From positions 1 through 64,000 of the forward strand of contig CAIQGA010000155.1 of assembly GCA_903871235.1 (NCBI GenBank): a stretch of 64,000 nucleotides of DNA. The letters are read 5' to 3'. This stretch comes from an uncultured Chlorobiaceae bacterium. GTDB lineage: Bacteria > Bacteroidota > Chlorobiia > Chlorobiales > Chlorobiaceae. Position numbers and translations under genes: made by a program. The notes below the pieces were generated by a model. It was not told the origin of the DNA. It searched no databases and saw only the letters and a program-made list of their open reading frames with translations. This document shows, one piece after another, positions 31,690 to 40,613 of this stretch. The first letter of the stretch is position 1; each line of letters begins with the position of its first letter.

Positions 31690-32883
31690 ATGATACGATA
31701 CTTTACTGCGGGAGAATCTCACGGACCGGCACTTTCGGCCATTGTGGAAGGGATGCCAGCCGGAGTTCCCATCACACTTGAGGAGATCAACCGCCAGTTG
31801 GCCCGCCGTCAGCAGGGGCATGGGCGCGGAGGACGCATGAAAATTGAGAGCGACAAAGCTGAGGTGCTATCAGGCATCCGCTTCGGAAAAACCATTGGCT
31901 CCCCCATTGCGCTCGTCATCAAAAACCGCGACTGGGAAAACTGGACAACCACCATGGCCCAGTTTGAGAAACCCGATGCAGAATGCGCAAAAATAACCAT
32001 TCCAAGGCCGGGCCATGCCGACCTGGCAGGAAGAATCAAATATGGCTTTGACGATATCCGCCCGGTTATTGAACGTTCGTCAGCACGCGAGACCGCCGCA
32101 AGAGTGGCCGCAGGAACCGTTGCAAGAGTAGTGCTCAAGGCGCTCGGCATTGAAATCGGCAGCTACATCTCCGCCATTGGATCGGCAGCGGAACCCTCGC
32201 CGGATCCTCAGCTTGCTTCTCTCCTCCTTGAAGGGGCAGATGCCGTTGCACGCCAGGCCGACCTCTCACCGGTACGAATGCTCGGAAAAACAACTGAAAC
32301 AGCAGCGCTTGCCGCCATAAATGCCGCGAGTGAACGGGGCGACACCCTTGGGGGAATCATCGAAATCTTCATCACCGGAGTACCTCCCGGCTTCGGCAGC
32401 TATGTGCAGCACGACCGGCGTCTTGATGCCGCACTCGCAGCCGCGATTATCTCCATCCAGGCAATCAAGGGTGTCGAAATTGGTACCGCCTTCGAAAATG
32501 CCGCAAAACCGGGCTCTCAGGTACACGACGAGTTTTACCTCTCGGCAAAAGAGGGTGTGACCAGAAAAACCAATCGTGCCGGTGGCCTCGAAGGGAGCAT
32601 GTCGAGCGGGCAGACCATCCACCTGCGGGCAGCCATGAAGCCAATCTCTTCGCTGGTCACTCCCCTGCAATCTTTTGATGTTGAAACCCTGCAACCAACC
32701 CCGTCACGCTTTGAGCGGAGCGACACCTGCGCCGTCCCCGCTGCCGGTGTGGTTGCCGAAGCGGTTCTTGCCCCGGTCATCGCCAATGCACTGCTTGAAA
32801 AGCTTGGTGGCGATAATCTGGATGAAATCCTCCAGCGCCTTGACCTTTACCGGGAGGCTCTCCGCAACACCTTTCTTGCCTGA
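31690..32883 (+). CDS. aroC: Chorismate synthase
   Basis: IRYFTAGESHGPALSAIVEGMPAGVPI, RQQGHGRGGRMKIE, RPGHADLAGRIKYGFDDIRPVIERSSARETAARVAAG. Confidence 0.97.
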   Translation: MIRYFTAGESHGPALSAIVEGMPAGVPITLEEINRQLARRQQGHGRGGRMKIESDKAEVLSGIRFGKTIGSPIALVIKNRDWENWTTTMAQFEKPDAECAKITIPRPGHADLAGRIKYGFDDIRPVIERSSARETAARVAAGTVARVVLKALGIEIGSYISAIGSAAEPSPDPQLASLLLEGADAVARQADLSPVRMLGKTTETAALAAINAASERGDTLGGIIEIFITGVPPGFGSYVQHDRRLDAALAAAIISIQAIKGVEIGTAFENAAKPGSQVHDEFYLSAKEGVTRKTNRAGGLEGSMSSGQTIHLRAAMKPISSLVTPLQSFDVETLQPTPSRFERSDTCAVPAAGVVAEAVLAPVIANALLEKLGGDNLDEILQRLDLYREALRNTFLA

Positions 32884-33077
32884 ACCTCTGACCTGTTGAC
32901 AAGCCCTCTTTGCCTGTAAATGACCAACCTGCTCATTTATCTCGAAAAAGGGCTTGGTCACAACCGCTTTTACCTGCAATGCTGGCTGGAACGCCAAAAC
33001 ATGCAACCCGGCGTATGCCGGAAAAAATTGAAAAAAAACAAAAAAAACGGCTACACTCTTTTGTGATGTATGGGATA

Positions 33078-33106
33078 TTGCGTAATTATTGCGAAGTATT
33101 TATTAT
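33078..33106 (+). promoter_or_regulatory. Putative sigma-70-like promoter upstream of the TPS exoprotein gene
   Basis: TTGCGT - 17 nt - TATTAT. Confidence 0.4.
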
Positions 33107-33134
33107 ACTACGGCATTAATTCGAAGTAATCCCA

Positions 33135-36100
33135 ATGAAGAGCGCCTGTCACCATATCAGAAGCAATGCCCGCGAGAGCTGGGTTTCGGCTGCCGTTGTG
33201 ACACTCTCGTTGCTGACGGGATATTGCGCTTTTGCCCTGCCAACAGAGGGAGTGGTCGCGGCGGGGCAGGCAACAATCAGCACTCCCTCGGCCACAGCAA
33301 TGCAGATTAAGCAAAAAAGCAACAGTGCCATCATCAACTGGAGCTCTTTTGGTATTAACCACGGTGAAGCGGTCAATATTGCCCAGCCCGATACCCGCTC
33401 CATTTTACTCAACCGGGTTACAGGGAACAATCCCTCTGAAATATTTGGAACACTTTCGGCAAATGGACGGATCTTTCTGGTAAATCCAAACGGCATTCTT
33501 TTTGCTCCCGGCGCAAGCGTCAACGTTGGTGGACTGGTGGCATCCACTCTGGCAATCAGCGACAGCGACTTCCTCTCTGAAAAATACAGCTTCTTCCAAA
33601 GTGGCGCTGCCGCTCCAGTGATGAACGAGGGAGTGGTGAACGGAGGATTTATTGCGCTGCTCGGAGAGAATAGCATCACAAACAACGGAGCGCTTGTCAC
33701 CACCAAAGGAACAACAGGAATGGCTGCCGGAGAAACGATCACCCTCAACATTGACCCCGGCGGTCTGGTAGCGCTCAAAGTAGAAAAAAACGCCTGGAAC
33801 GCCAGGATAACGAACAATGGAGTTATTGAGGCTGATGGCGGCACCGTACTAATCACTGCTCCGGCAGCCGGAGAGCTACTTGCCTCAGTGGTCAATAACA
33901 GCGGCAAAGTGCGTGCCGCCCGCATGACTGAACGCGATGGCACCATTGTAATTGAAGGCGGCACCATTATCAATACCGGCTCGTTCACCGCATCCGGTAT
34001 CAACGCAAAAGGGAACAACATCCTCGATGCAGGCAAATGGAGTGCCGAGGAGAATGCAAGAGGAGGCACCATACAACTTGATGCAACAGGCTGCATTGAG
34101 CAGAGTGCTGCAAGCCGCATCTCGACCGATGGTGGCGATGGCGGCCAGATCCACATCAATGCCGGAAAAGCCCTCTACCTCTCCGGATCGCTCAGCGCAA
34201 ACGGCAATAGAGGAGATGGCGGCAAAATCAAGGTCACTGCACCGCAAACACTTCTTGCCGGAGCCCGGATAGAGGCTGATGGGCAAAAAAATGGAGGAGA
34301 AATCTTCATTGGTGGCGGCTGGCAAGGAAAGGATGGCTCTCTCAGCAACGCGGCGAACACCACGGTAACGAAAAACAGTTTGCTGACAGCCAACGCTGTT
34401 GAAAGCGGCAACGGCGGCAGGGTGGCAATCTGGTCGGAACTCTCAACCGCCTTTGCCGGAACTATAAAGGCCAGAGGTGGCCGCAAGAGTGGCAACGGAG
34501 GCGCTGTTGAAGTATCAAGTCATGACAAGCTGACCTTCTCCGGCCAGACCGTGACGGATGCGCCACATGGCGAAAATGGCTTTCTGCTGCTTGATCCGCG
34601 AAATATCACCATTGACGCCAATACCACAATCCCCCTCTTCTCCCTCATTTCGTTGCCCGACGCCAACCCTGCAGGTGACGCGGATGGCTCAGGCACCATC
34701 CTCGAACTGAGCAATGGCAATATTCTTGTTACCAGCCCCCTCGACGACTTCGTCGCAACCGATGCCGGAGCGATCAGACTCTACAAGCCGGATGGCACCT
34801 TGCTCTCAATGCTCTGCGGCTCTACCGCCAACGATCAGGTGGGTGAAACAGTGACCGCCCTGAGCAGCAGGAACAGCGCAGTCACTTCAACACGCCAATG
34901 GTCGAATGCTGGCCAAGCCGGTGCCGGTGCAGTCACGTGGATCAATGGAACAAGCGGTATCAGCGGAATTGTCTCCGAAAGCAACAGTCTGGTGGGCTCT
35001 TCGACCAATGATGGTGCCTCATCCCGTGTGATTGCCCTCGCCAACAACAATTACGTGGTCAGCACACCATACTGGGACAACGCTGCCGCAATTGATGCTG
35101 GTGCGGTCACCTGGGGAAATGGAAATGAAGGGAGTTTCGGGATAATAGGCACAACAATGAGTTTGACCGGTTCCAGTAAAAACGATCAGATTGGAACCGT
35201 AACCGCTCTTACCAACGGCAATTATGTTGTTTCTTCCTTATCGTGGGACAAAGGGAGCGTCAGCAATGTCGGAGCGGTGACCTGGGCAGATGGCTTTCAT
35301 GGAACCATCGGCTCAGTAAGCGCTGCCAACAGTCTGATCGGCACAAAAGAGGGCGATCACGTGGGTACTGTGACCGCCCTCACAAACGGCAATTACGTCG
35401 TAAGTTCACCTGACTGGGATAATGGTACACTGACCAATGCCGGTATAGTAACTCTGGTGAATGGAGCGACGGGTGCAGTCGGGACAGTCAACGCCGCAAA
35501 GAGCCTTGTCGGGGCAAAAAAAGATGACAAAGTTGGAGGAGAGGTGACGGCCCTGAGCAACGGAAACTTCGTTGTTGTTTCAGCAAAATGGGATAATGGC
35601 ACGACCACTGACGCAGGTGCCGTAACATGGGGAAATGGAGTCAGCGGCACGATGGGAACAATAAGCGCAGCCAACAGCCTTATCGGTTCTGCTACGGGTG
35701 ACCTCACTTCAGCTCATGTTACAGCACTGACCAATGGCCACTTTGTCGTCAACTCCCCCGGTTGGGATAATGGCTCAATTGCCGACGCAGGGGCCGTAAC
35801 CTGGGGAGATGGAGTCGGCGCGACTGTCGGGGTAATCAGCGCAGCCAACAGTCTGGTCGGATCAACAACAAAGGATGGGCTGGCTTCAACCATCACAGCT
35901 CTGACCAATGGTAATTTTGTCGTCGCTTCGCCAAATTGGGACAATGGATTGGCCGCCGATGTCGGAGCGGTGACTTGGGGGGATGGTCTGGGCGGCACTG
36001 TCGGTACGATAAGTATGGCTAACAGCCTGGTCGGATCGACGAAAAATGATGGTGCCAAATGTAACATAATACCTCTTACAAATGGCAATTACGTCATGGG

Positions 36101-38207
36101 ATCGCCATTCTGGGACAATGGTTCAGCCAGCGATGCGGGGGCGGTAACCTGGGGTAATGGAATCGGTGGCACCGTCGGAGTGATAAGCGCCGCCAACAGT
36201 CTGACAGGGTCAACCAAAAATGACTATGCCGGATCGGATGATTCGGGCTCGAACAAGATAACTGCTTTGACGAATGGCAATTACATCGTTTCATCAACAA
36301 TGTGGGACAAAGGTAGTACGTCTAATGCCGGGGCGGTGACCTGGGGTGATGGTCTGGGCGGCACTGTCGGGGCAATAAGCGCAGAAAAGAGTCTGACAGG
36401 GTCAAAAGCTGGCGATCAAGTGGGGAGCGTGACGGCCCTGCCCGACGGAAGCTACGTGGTTGCCTCGCCCTTGTGGAACAACGGTTCACTCACCAACGCA
36501 GGCGCAATAACCTGGTTAAGTGGACTCCGCCGCACAACTGGGGAGATAAGCTCTTCGAACAGCCTGCCGGGTTCCAATAAAGAGGATCAACTGGGCATTG
36601 GCGGCATCACACCTCTCACTGCGGGCAGCATGACGGGGAGTTTCGTTGTCAGCTCCTTTAACTGGTCAAACAAAACGGGCAAAGTTAATATTCTTACGCC
36701 AATCACCGAGCGGGAGTCGGTACAGCAGGAGTACTCCTTCAATCCCGACAAAGACAACAGCTTCACTCCTGGCCAGATAACCGAACTGCTCAATGCAGGT
36801 GAACATGTTATCCTGAAGGCAAATAACGATATCAGCATCAATTCAGCCATTCTTGCCAATAACCCCCTTGGCAGTGGCGGCAATCTTGAGCTGAATGCTG
36901 CAAAAAGTATTCTTATCAATGCCAATATCACGACCGATAACGGCAACCTGACAATGATTTCCAATGACAGGCAGGCAAGCGGAGTTGTTGACGCAGGACG
37001 CTCGGCAGGCAATGCGACAATCACCATGGCACCGGGCACAACCATCGACACTGGCTCGGGAAACGTCACCATTGAGTTGCGCGACGGAGCAGGCAACAGC
37101 AACAGGGAGAGCGGTGAGGTAACGTTGCGCACCATCACGGCTGGCACCATCAGCGCTGTGAACTCGGGGCCAACAACCGGTTCAGGCATAACCCTTGCTT
37201 CAGGAACCCTCACAGCGAGCGCCTCCAGCGGCAGTTCCATTGTTCTGGCTGGTCAGAATTTCACCAACAGTGGCCAAACAAAACTCTCCACCGATGGAAC
37301 AGCACGATGGCTCATCTATTCTGCCAATCCTGAAGCAACCATTAAAGGCGGACTGATATCCGACTTTCGTCACTACAACACAAGTTACACCGGCTACCCA
37401 CCCATCAATGTAAACGAATCCGGCAATGGCTTTATCTACACCACTCTTCCGAGCCAGCTTTCTGTCAACATGAGCCTGACCAGCGGCAGGGCCAGCAGCA
37501 TATTCGGAACAAAACCGACCGCCACTTTTGGCTATACGCTTACAGGTTTTGACGATAGCGAAGATAATGCTGAAAATATCGGTCTTCTTGGCGCAATGAT
37601 TGTTGGCGGAGTTCCCACTGCGACCTCAAAAACTGGCGATTACACAATAGTTTATGCTGGCGGTCTGTCGAGCAGCGCTGGCTTCACCTTTACCGCAGGC
37701 ACAAAAATCATCTATACCGTTGAAAAGCAGCCAATCAACGTCAATGAAATCAATCCGATAGTGAACTGGCAATCCGAGAGGGCGCACAGTGCCCGAAAAG
37801 AGCTTTCAGCCGAAGCCCTTTTCAGCAACCAGCATCAGGCAATCAGCACCCTGCGGGATGGCTCTTTCATACAACAAACTGAGGCTCATGCAACCAAAAA
37901 AAGCTCAAAAAGTGGACGTTTTATTGCCGTCAAAACAATAGAAGTGCCGGAAGATGCTGAAACATTTTTTATTTTTCCTCTCCCGGGCGCCTTGTTCAAC
38001 CATAGTAATCCTGACGCCATCATTTCCCTTGAAGTGCAATCGGTCAACGGCTCATCAATACCCTCCTGGATGACATTTGACTCAAATCGAAAGATCATAA
38101 GCGGAAAAGCGCCAAAAGAGGCAAAAGGGGTCTACCGAGTAGAGCTGCTCGCCAAAGACCAGTTTGGTGAAGAGGCCCGTTCCATACTGCTGATAAAAAT
38201 CGGATAA
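33135..38207 (+). CDS. Filamentous haemagglutinin-like TpsA exoprotein (1690 aa)
   Basis: Signal region then TPS domain: GQATISTPSATAMQIKQKSNSAIINWSSFGINHGEAVNIAQPDTRSILLNRVTGNNPSEIFGTLSANGRIFLVNPNGILFAPGASVNVGGLVAST; central tandem repeats; C-terminal Ig/cadherin-like region. Confidence 0.9.
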   Translation: MKSACHHIRSNARESWVSAAVVTLSLLTGYCAFALPTEGVVAAGQATISTPSATAMQIKQKSNSAIINWSSFGINHGEAVNIAQPDTRSILLNRVTGNNPSEIFGTLSANGRIFLVNPNGILFAPGASVNVGGLVASTLAISDSDFLSEKYSFFQSGAAAPVMNEGVVNGGFIALLGENSITNNGALVTTKGTTGMAAGETITLNIDPGGLVALKVEKNAWNARITNNGVIEADGGTVLITAPAAGELLASVVNNSGKVRAARMTERDGTIVIEGGTIINTGSFTASGINAKGNNILDAGKWSAEENARGGTIQLDATGCIEQSAASRISTDGGDGGQIHINAGKALYLSGSLSANGNRGDGGKIKVTAPQTLLAGARIEADGQKNGGEIFIGGGWQGKDGSLSNAANTTVTKNSLLTANAVESGNGGRVAIWSELSTAFAGTIKARGGRKSGNGGAVEVSSHDKLTFSGQTVTDAPHGENGFLLLDPRNITIDANTTIPLFSLISLPDANPAGDADGSGTILELSNGNILVTSPLDDFVATDAGAIRLYKPDGTLLSMLCGSTANDQVGETVTALSSRNSAVTSTRQWSNAGQAGAGAVTWINGTSGISGIVSESNSLVGSSTNDGASSRVIALANNNYVVSTPYWDNAAAIDAGAVTWGNGNEGSFGIIGTTMSLTGSSKNDQIGTVTALTNGNYVVSSLSWDKGSVSNVGAVTWADGFHGTIGSVSAANSLIGTKEGDHVGTVTALTNGNYVVSSPDWDNGTLTNAGIVTLVNGATGAVGTVNAAKSLVGAKKDDKVGGEVTALSNGNFVVVSAKWDNGTTTDAGAVTWGNGVSGTMGTISAANSLIGSATGDLTSAHVTALTNGHFVVNSPGWDNGSIADAGAVTWGDGVGATVGVISAANSLVGSTTKDGLASTITALTNGNFVVASPNWDNGLAADVGAVTWGDGLGGTVGTISMANSLVGSTKNDGAKCNIIPLTNGNYVMGSPFWDNGSASDAGAVTWGNGIGGTVGVISAANSLTGSTKNDYAGSDDSGSNKITALTNGNYIVSSTMWDKGSTSNAGAVTWGDGLGGTVGAISAEKSLTGSKAGDQVGSVTALPDGSYVVASPLWNNGSLTNAGAITWLSGLRRTTGEISSSNSLPGSNKEDQLGIGGITPLTAGSMTGSFVVSSFNWSNKTGKVNILTPITERESVQQEYSFNPDKDNSFTPGQITELLNAGEHVILKANNDISINSAILANNPLGSGGNLELNAAKSILINANITTDNGNLTMISNDRQASGVVDAGRSAGNATITMAPGTTIDTGSGNVTIELRDGAGNSNRESGEVTLRTITAGTISAVNSGPTTGSGITLASGTLTASASSGSSIVLAGQNFTNSGQTKLSTDGTARWLIYSANPEATIKGGLISDFRHYNTSYTGYPPINVNESGNGFIYTTLPSQLSVNMSLTSGRASSIFGTKPTATFGYTLTGFDDSEDNAENIGLLGAMIVGGVPTATSKTGDYTIVYAGGLSSSAGFTFTAGTKIIYTVEKQPINVNEINPIVNWQSERAHSARKELSAEALFSNQHQAISTLRDGSFIQQTEAHATKKSSKSGRFIAVKTIEVPEDAETFFIFPLPGALFNHSNPDAIISLEVQSVNGSSIPSWMTFDSNRKIISGKAPKEAKGVYRVELLAKDQFGEEARSILLIKIG
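34703..36690 (+). repeat. About 11-12 degenerate tandem repeats of roughly 57 aa inside the TpsA protein
   Basis: Recurring TALTNGNYVVSSPxWDNGSxxDAGAVTWGNGxGGTVGxISAANSLVGSTKNDxxG units read directly in the translation. Confidence 0.92.
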
Positions 38208-38265
38208 TGAGATCTATAAAAAAGGTTGCCTGTGGTGACCCTGTTCTGCTCTCACGTTTATAAAT

Positions 38266-39969
38266 TTGATGGAGTCTACCATGTCCAGATCACTGAAAAT
38301 ACTCCTCTGCGCATCAGCCATAACAGCAAGCAGCGCTTTTGCGGCTGATATTCCTGATGCTGGCCGCATGCTCAGGGAGAGCAGTGCGCCGCCATCCCTT
38401 GAACCACAAAAGGAGGCGCCAACTTTTCAGCGTCCGGAGAGACAAAAAGAGGAGGCAACAGGCGGCACCCTGGTCAAAGTGACGAGCTTTACCTTTGTGG
38501 GCAACACACTCTTTTCCAGTGACGAGCTTTCAAGACTTATGTCGGGTTGCATCGGCAAAGAGATGACCTTTGCCGGACTGAATGATGCCTGCGCAGCAAT
38601 CACCAATGCTTACCGAAAAAAGGGCTATTTCCTTGCTTCACCCATATTCCCCCCGCAAACGGTAAAACCAGGAGCTCCCCTTGTCATTGAAATCATTGAA
38701 GGTGTACTCGACAATATCCGTGTCGAAACCATACCGGTCAAGACACGAATCAAGAGATCCCTTCTGGAACGCTATGCCAACCAGGTGCCCCGCCAGCAGC
38801 CTCTTGAAGAGGGCTCTCTTACCTCCATGGTCATGAGAGTCAATGAACTCCCCAATATCTCTTCGCGCATCCTGCTCGAACCAGGCAGCCGACCCGGCAC
38901 AACGCAGGCAACCCTTGAAGTTGCCGAAGGCCGGCCTTACAACTTTTCACTCGACATCGACAACTTCGGCAACCGTGCAACCGGAGAAAATCACGTCGGC
39001 GCTACCATGGATCTCTACTCTCCCCTTCATCTCGGAGATCAATTCACCCTGCGCTTGCAAACATCGACAACCGGAGATTTGCGGAACATACAGGCTGGCT
39101 ATACAATACCGGTAAGCCTCTCCGGAACGAGGATCGGAGTGAACTATAGCTCGCTGAACTACCAGTTGGGAGGATTATTTGAGCCATTGAACGCTGACGG
39201 CAATGGCCACAACCTGACTCTCGCCGTTACCCAGCCGCTCATACGCCAGAGAAACCTGATTGTAAATGCAACCGTTGCTGGAGAAAGCAGCATACTCAAC
39301 GACCGAATAGAGAGTATACCACTCAGAAACAGCCGTCACAGCCTCTCCTGGCAGGCTGGCATTACCGCAGCCCAAAGGGAGAGAGTTTCGGGGGGAAGCT
39401 CTACCTCACTCTCACTTGGTTTTGTTTGTGGGCGCCTCCATATTGATGATTCCGATGCGCTCTCAACAGACCAGTTACCAAACGGGCTGCACACCAACGG
39501 TAGTTATTCAAAGATTACCATGGCTCTTGGTCGAAACCAGAGCATCTCTCAAGGGTTTTCGCTCTACGCCGGAGCCTATGGGCAGTGGACTGGCAAAAAC
39601 CTGAGCAGCTCGGAACAGCTCTCACTCGGAGGCCCGAGTGCAGTGCGCGCATGGCAACGGGGTGAATCGTACGCCGACAAGGGTGTTGTTGCAACAACAG
39701 AGCTGCGCTACCTGGCAGGCTCTCTCGGAGAACTTCCCGGCACACTGCAATTCAGCGCTTTTATTGATCATGGCTATGCCCTTCTCCGTGCAAACCCCAC
39801 CGCCGATGGTGAAACGAACGCCCGCAACCTTACAGGAGCAGGCTTAGGCGTTACATGGTTCAATGTCAGCAACTACAGCCTTCAGGCAACATGCGCATGG
39901 AAAATTGCCGGTGACAGCCAGCCCACCGACACTCCCATGATTTTTGTCCAGGGAGTGAAGCGATTTTGA
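38266..39969 (+). CDS. ShlB/FhaC/HecB family TpsB outer membrane transporter (POTRA plus barrel)
   Basis: Signal peptide, VKVTSFTFVGNTLFSSDELSRLMSGCIGKEMTFAGLNDACAAITNAYRKKGYFLASPIFPPQTVKPGAPLVIEIIEG; C-terminal barrel motifs ending in F. Confidence 0.92.
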   Translation: MMESTMSRSLKILLCASAITASSAFAADIPDAGRMLRESSAPPSLEPQKEAPTFQRPERQKEEATGGTLVKVTSFTFVGNTLFSSDELSRLMSGCIGKEMTFAGLNDACAAITNAYRKKGYFLASPIFPPQTVKPGAPLVIEIIEGVLDNIRVETIPVKTRIKRSLLERYANQVPRQQPLEEGSLTSMVMRVNELPNISSRILLEPGSRPGTTQATLEVAEGRPYNFSLDIDNFGNRATGENHVGATMDLYSPLHLGDQFTLRLQTSTTGDLRNIQAGYTIPVSLSGTRIGVNYSSLNYQLGGLFEPLNADGNGHNLTLAVTQPLIRQRNLIVNATVAGESSILNDRIESIPLRNSRHSLSWQAGITAAQRERVSGGSSTSLSLGFVCGRLHIDDSDALSTDQLPNGLHTNGSYSKITMALGRNQSISQGFSLYAGAYGQWTGKNLSSSEQLSLGGPSAVRAWQRGESYADKGVVATTELRYLAGSLGELPGTLQFSAFIDHGYALLRANPTADGETNARNLTGAGLGVTWFNVSNYSLQATCAWKIAGDSQPTDTPMIFVQGVKRF

Positions 39970-39990
39970 AGTCAAAAACATAGATAAAAA

Positions 39991-40019
39991 TTGCGTCCTA
40001 CCTATGTTTTCTGTATAAT
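39991..40019 (+). promoter_or_regulatory. Putative sigma-70-like promoter for the small secreted protein gene
   Basis: TTGCGT - 17 nt - TATAAT (perfect -10). Confidence 0.5.
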
Positions 40020-40086
40020 ATTGCGGTATGTTTTTTTACTTCAGCAGTTATTTATCTTCTTTTTCAAAAAAAACCTGGAGGCAATC

Positions 40087-40434
40087 ATGAAACAACTGAA
40101 AACCCTGCTTTTTCTTGTCCTTTTCTCACTTCCAGCCCTTGCATTTGCAGACCTGACCGGCCAGTGGAGCTGTAATGATGGCGGCACCTACTACATACGT
40201 CAGATTGGAAGAGATGTTTACTGGTATGGAGAGCTTTCGCCAACCGGTCCTGCCTGGTCGAATGTGGCCGTTGGACAAGTTGTCGGCAATCAAATCAATC
40301 TCCGTTGGGCAGATGTGCCCAAAGGCTCGATACTGCAATCGGGAAACTTGACTCTTCGTCTTGATACCCCGAACAAAGCAACCGCCACCTATAAAACCGG
40401 CGGATTTGGCGGCTCAGTCTGGACGCGGCCATAA
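40087..40434 (+). CDS. Small secreted protein of unknown function
   Basis: MKQLKTLLFLVLFSLPALAFA signal peptide, DLTGQWSCNDGGTYYIRQIGRDVYWYGELSPTGPAWSNVAVGQV; ribosome site CTGGAGG. Confidence 0.75.
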   Translation: MKQLKTLLFLVLFSLPALAFADLTGQWSCNDGGTYYIRQIGRDVYWYGELSPTGPAWSNVAVGQVVGNQINLRWADVPKGSILQSGNLTLRLDTPNKATATYKTGGFGGSVWTRP

Positions 40435-40444
40435 TCAACTCTCA

Positions 40445-40477
40445 CAGCGGAACGGCTTAATAAAAAGCGTTCCGCTG
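40445..40477 (+). terminator. Hairpin, probable terminator after the small secreted protein gene
   Basis: cagcggaacg ... cgttccgctg perfect 10-bp stem; weak U-tract. Confidence 0.5.
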
Positions 40478-40613
40478 CATCATAAAAGTACCCACTGCTT
40501 TTTTGCCTGTCTGCACAATTCTTCGTTTTTCACTCATTATTTTTCTTATTCTACAGGAAATTTCTTCCGCTGACTATTCAGTAGTTTTTCTCAAAATCAA
40601 ATTGTACCTGATC

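Noticed and set aside
33149-34159. 336-aa minus-strand ORF
   Set aside because: Entirely antisense to the TpsA exoprotein; reflects its repetitive codon composition.
34703-36690. Periodic repeats that could suggest a CRISPR array
   Set aside because: Units are about 170 bp, degenerate and in frame within one long CDS; protein-level repeats, not CRISPR.
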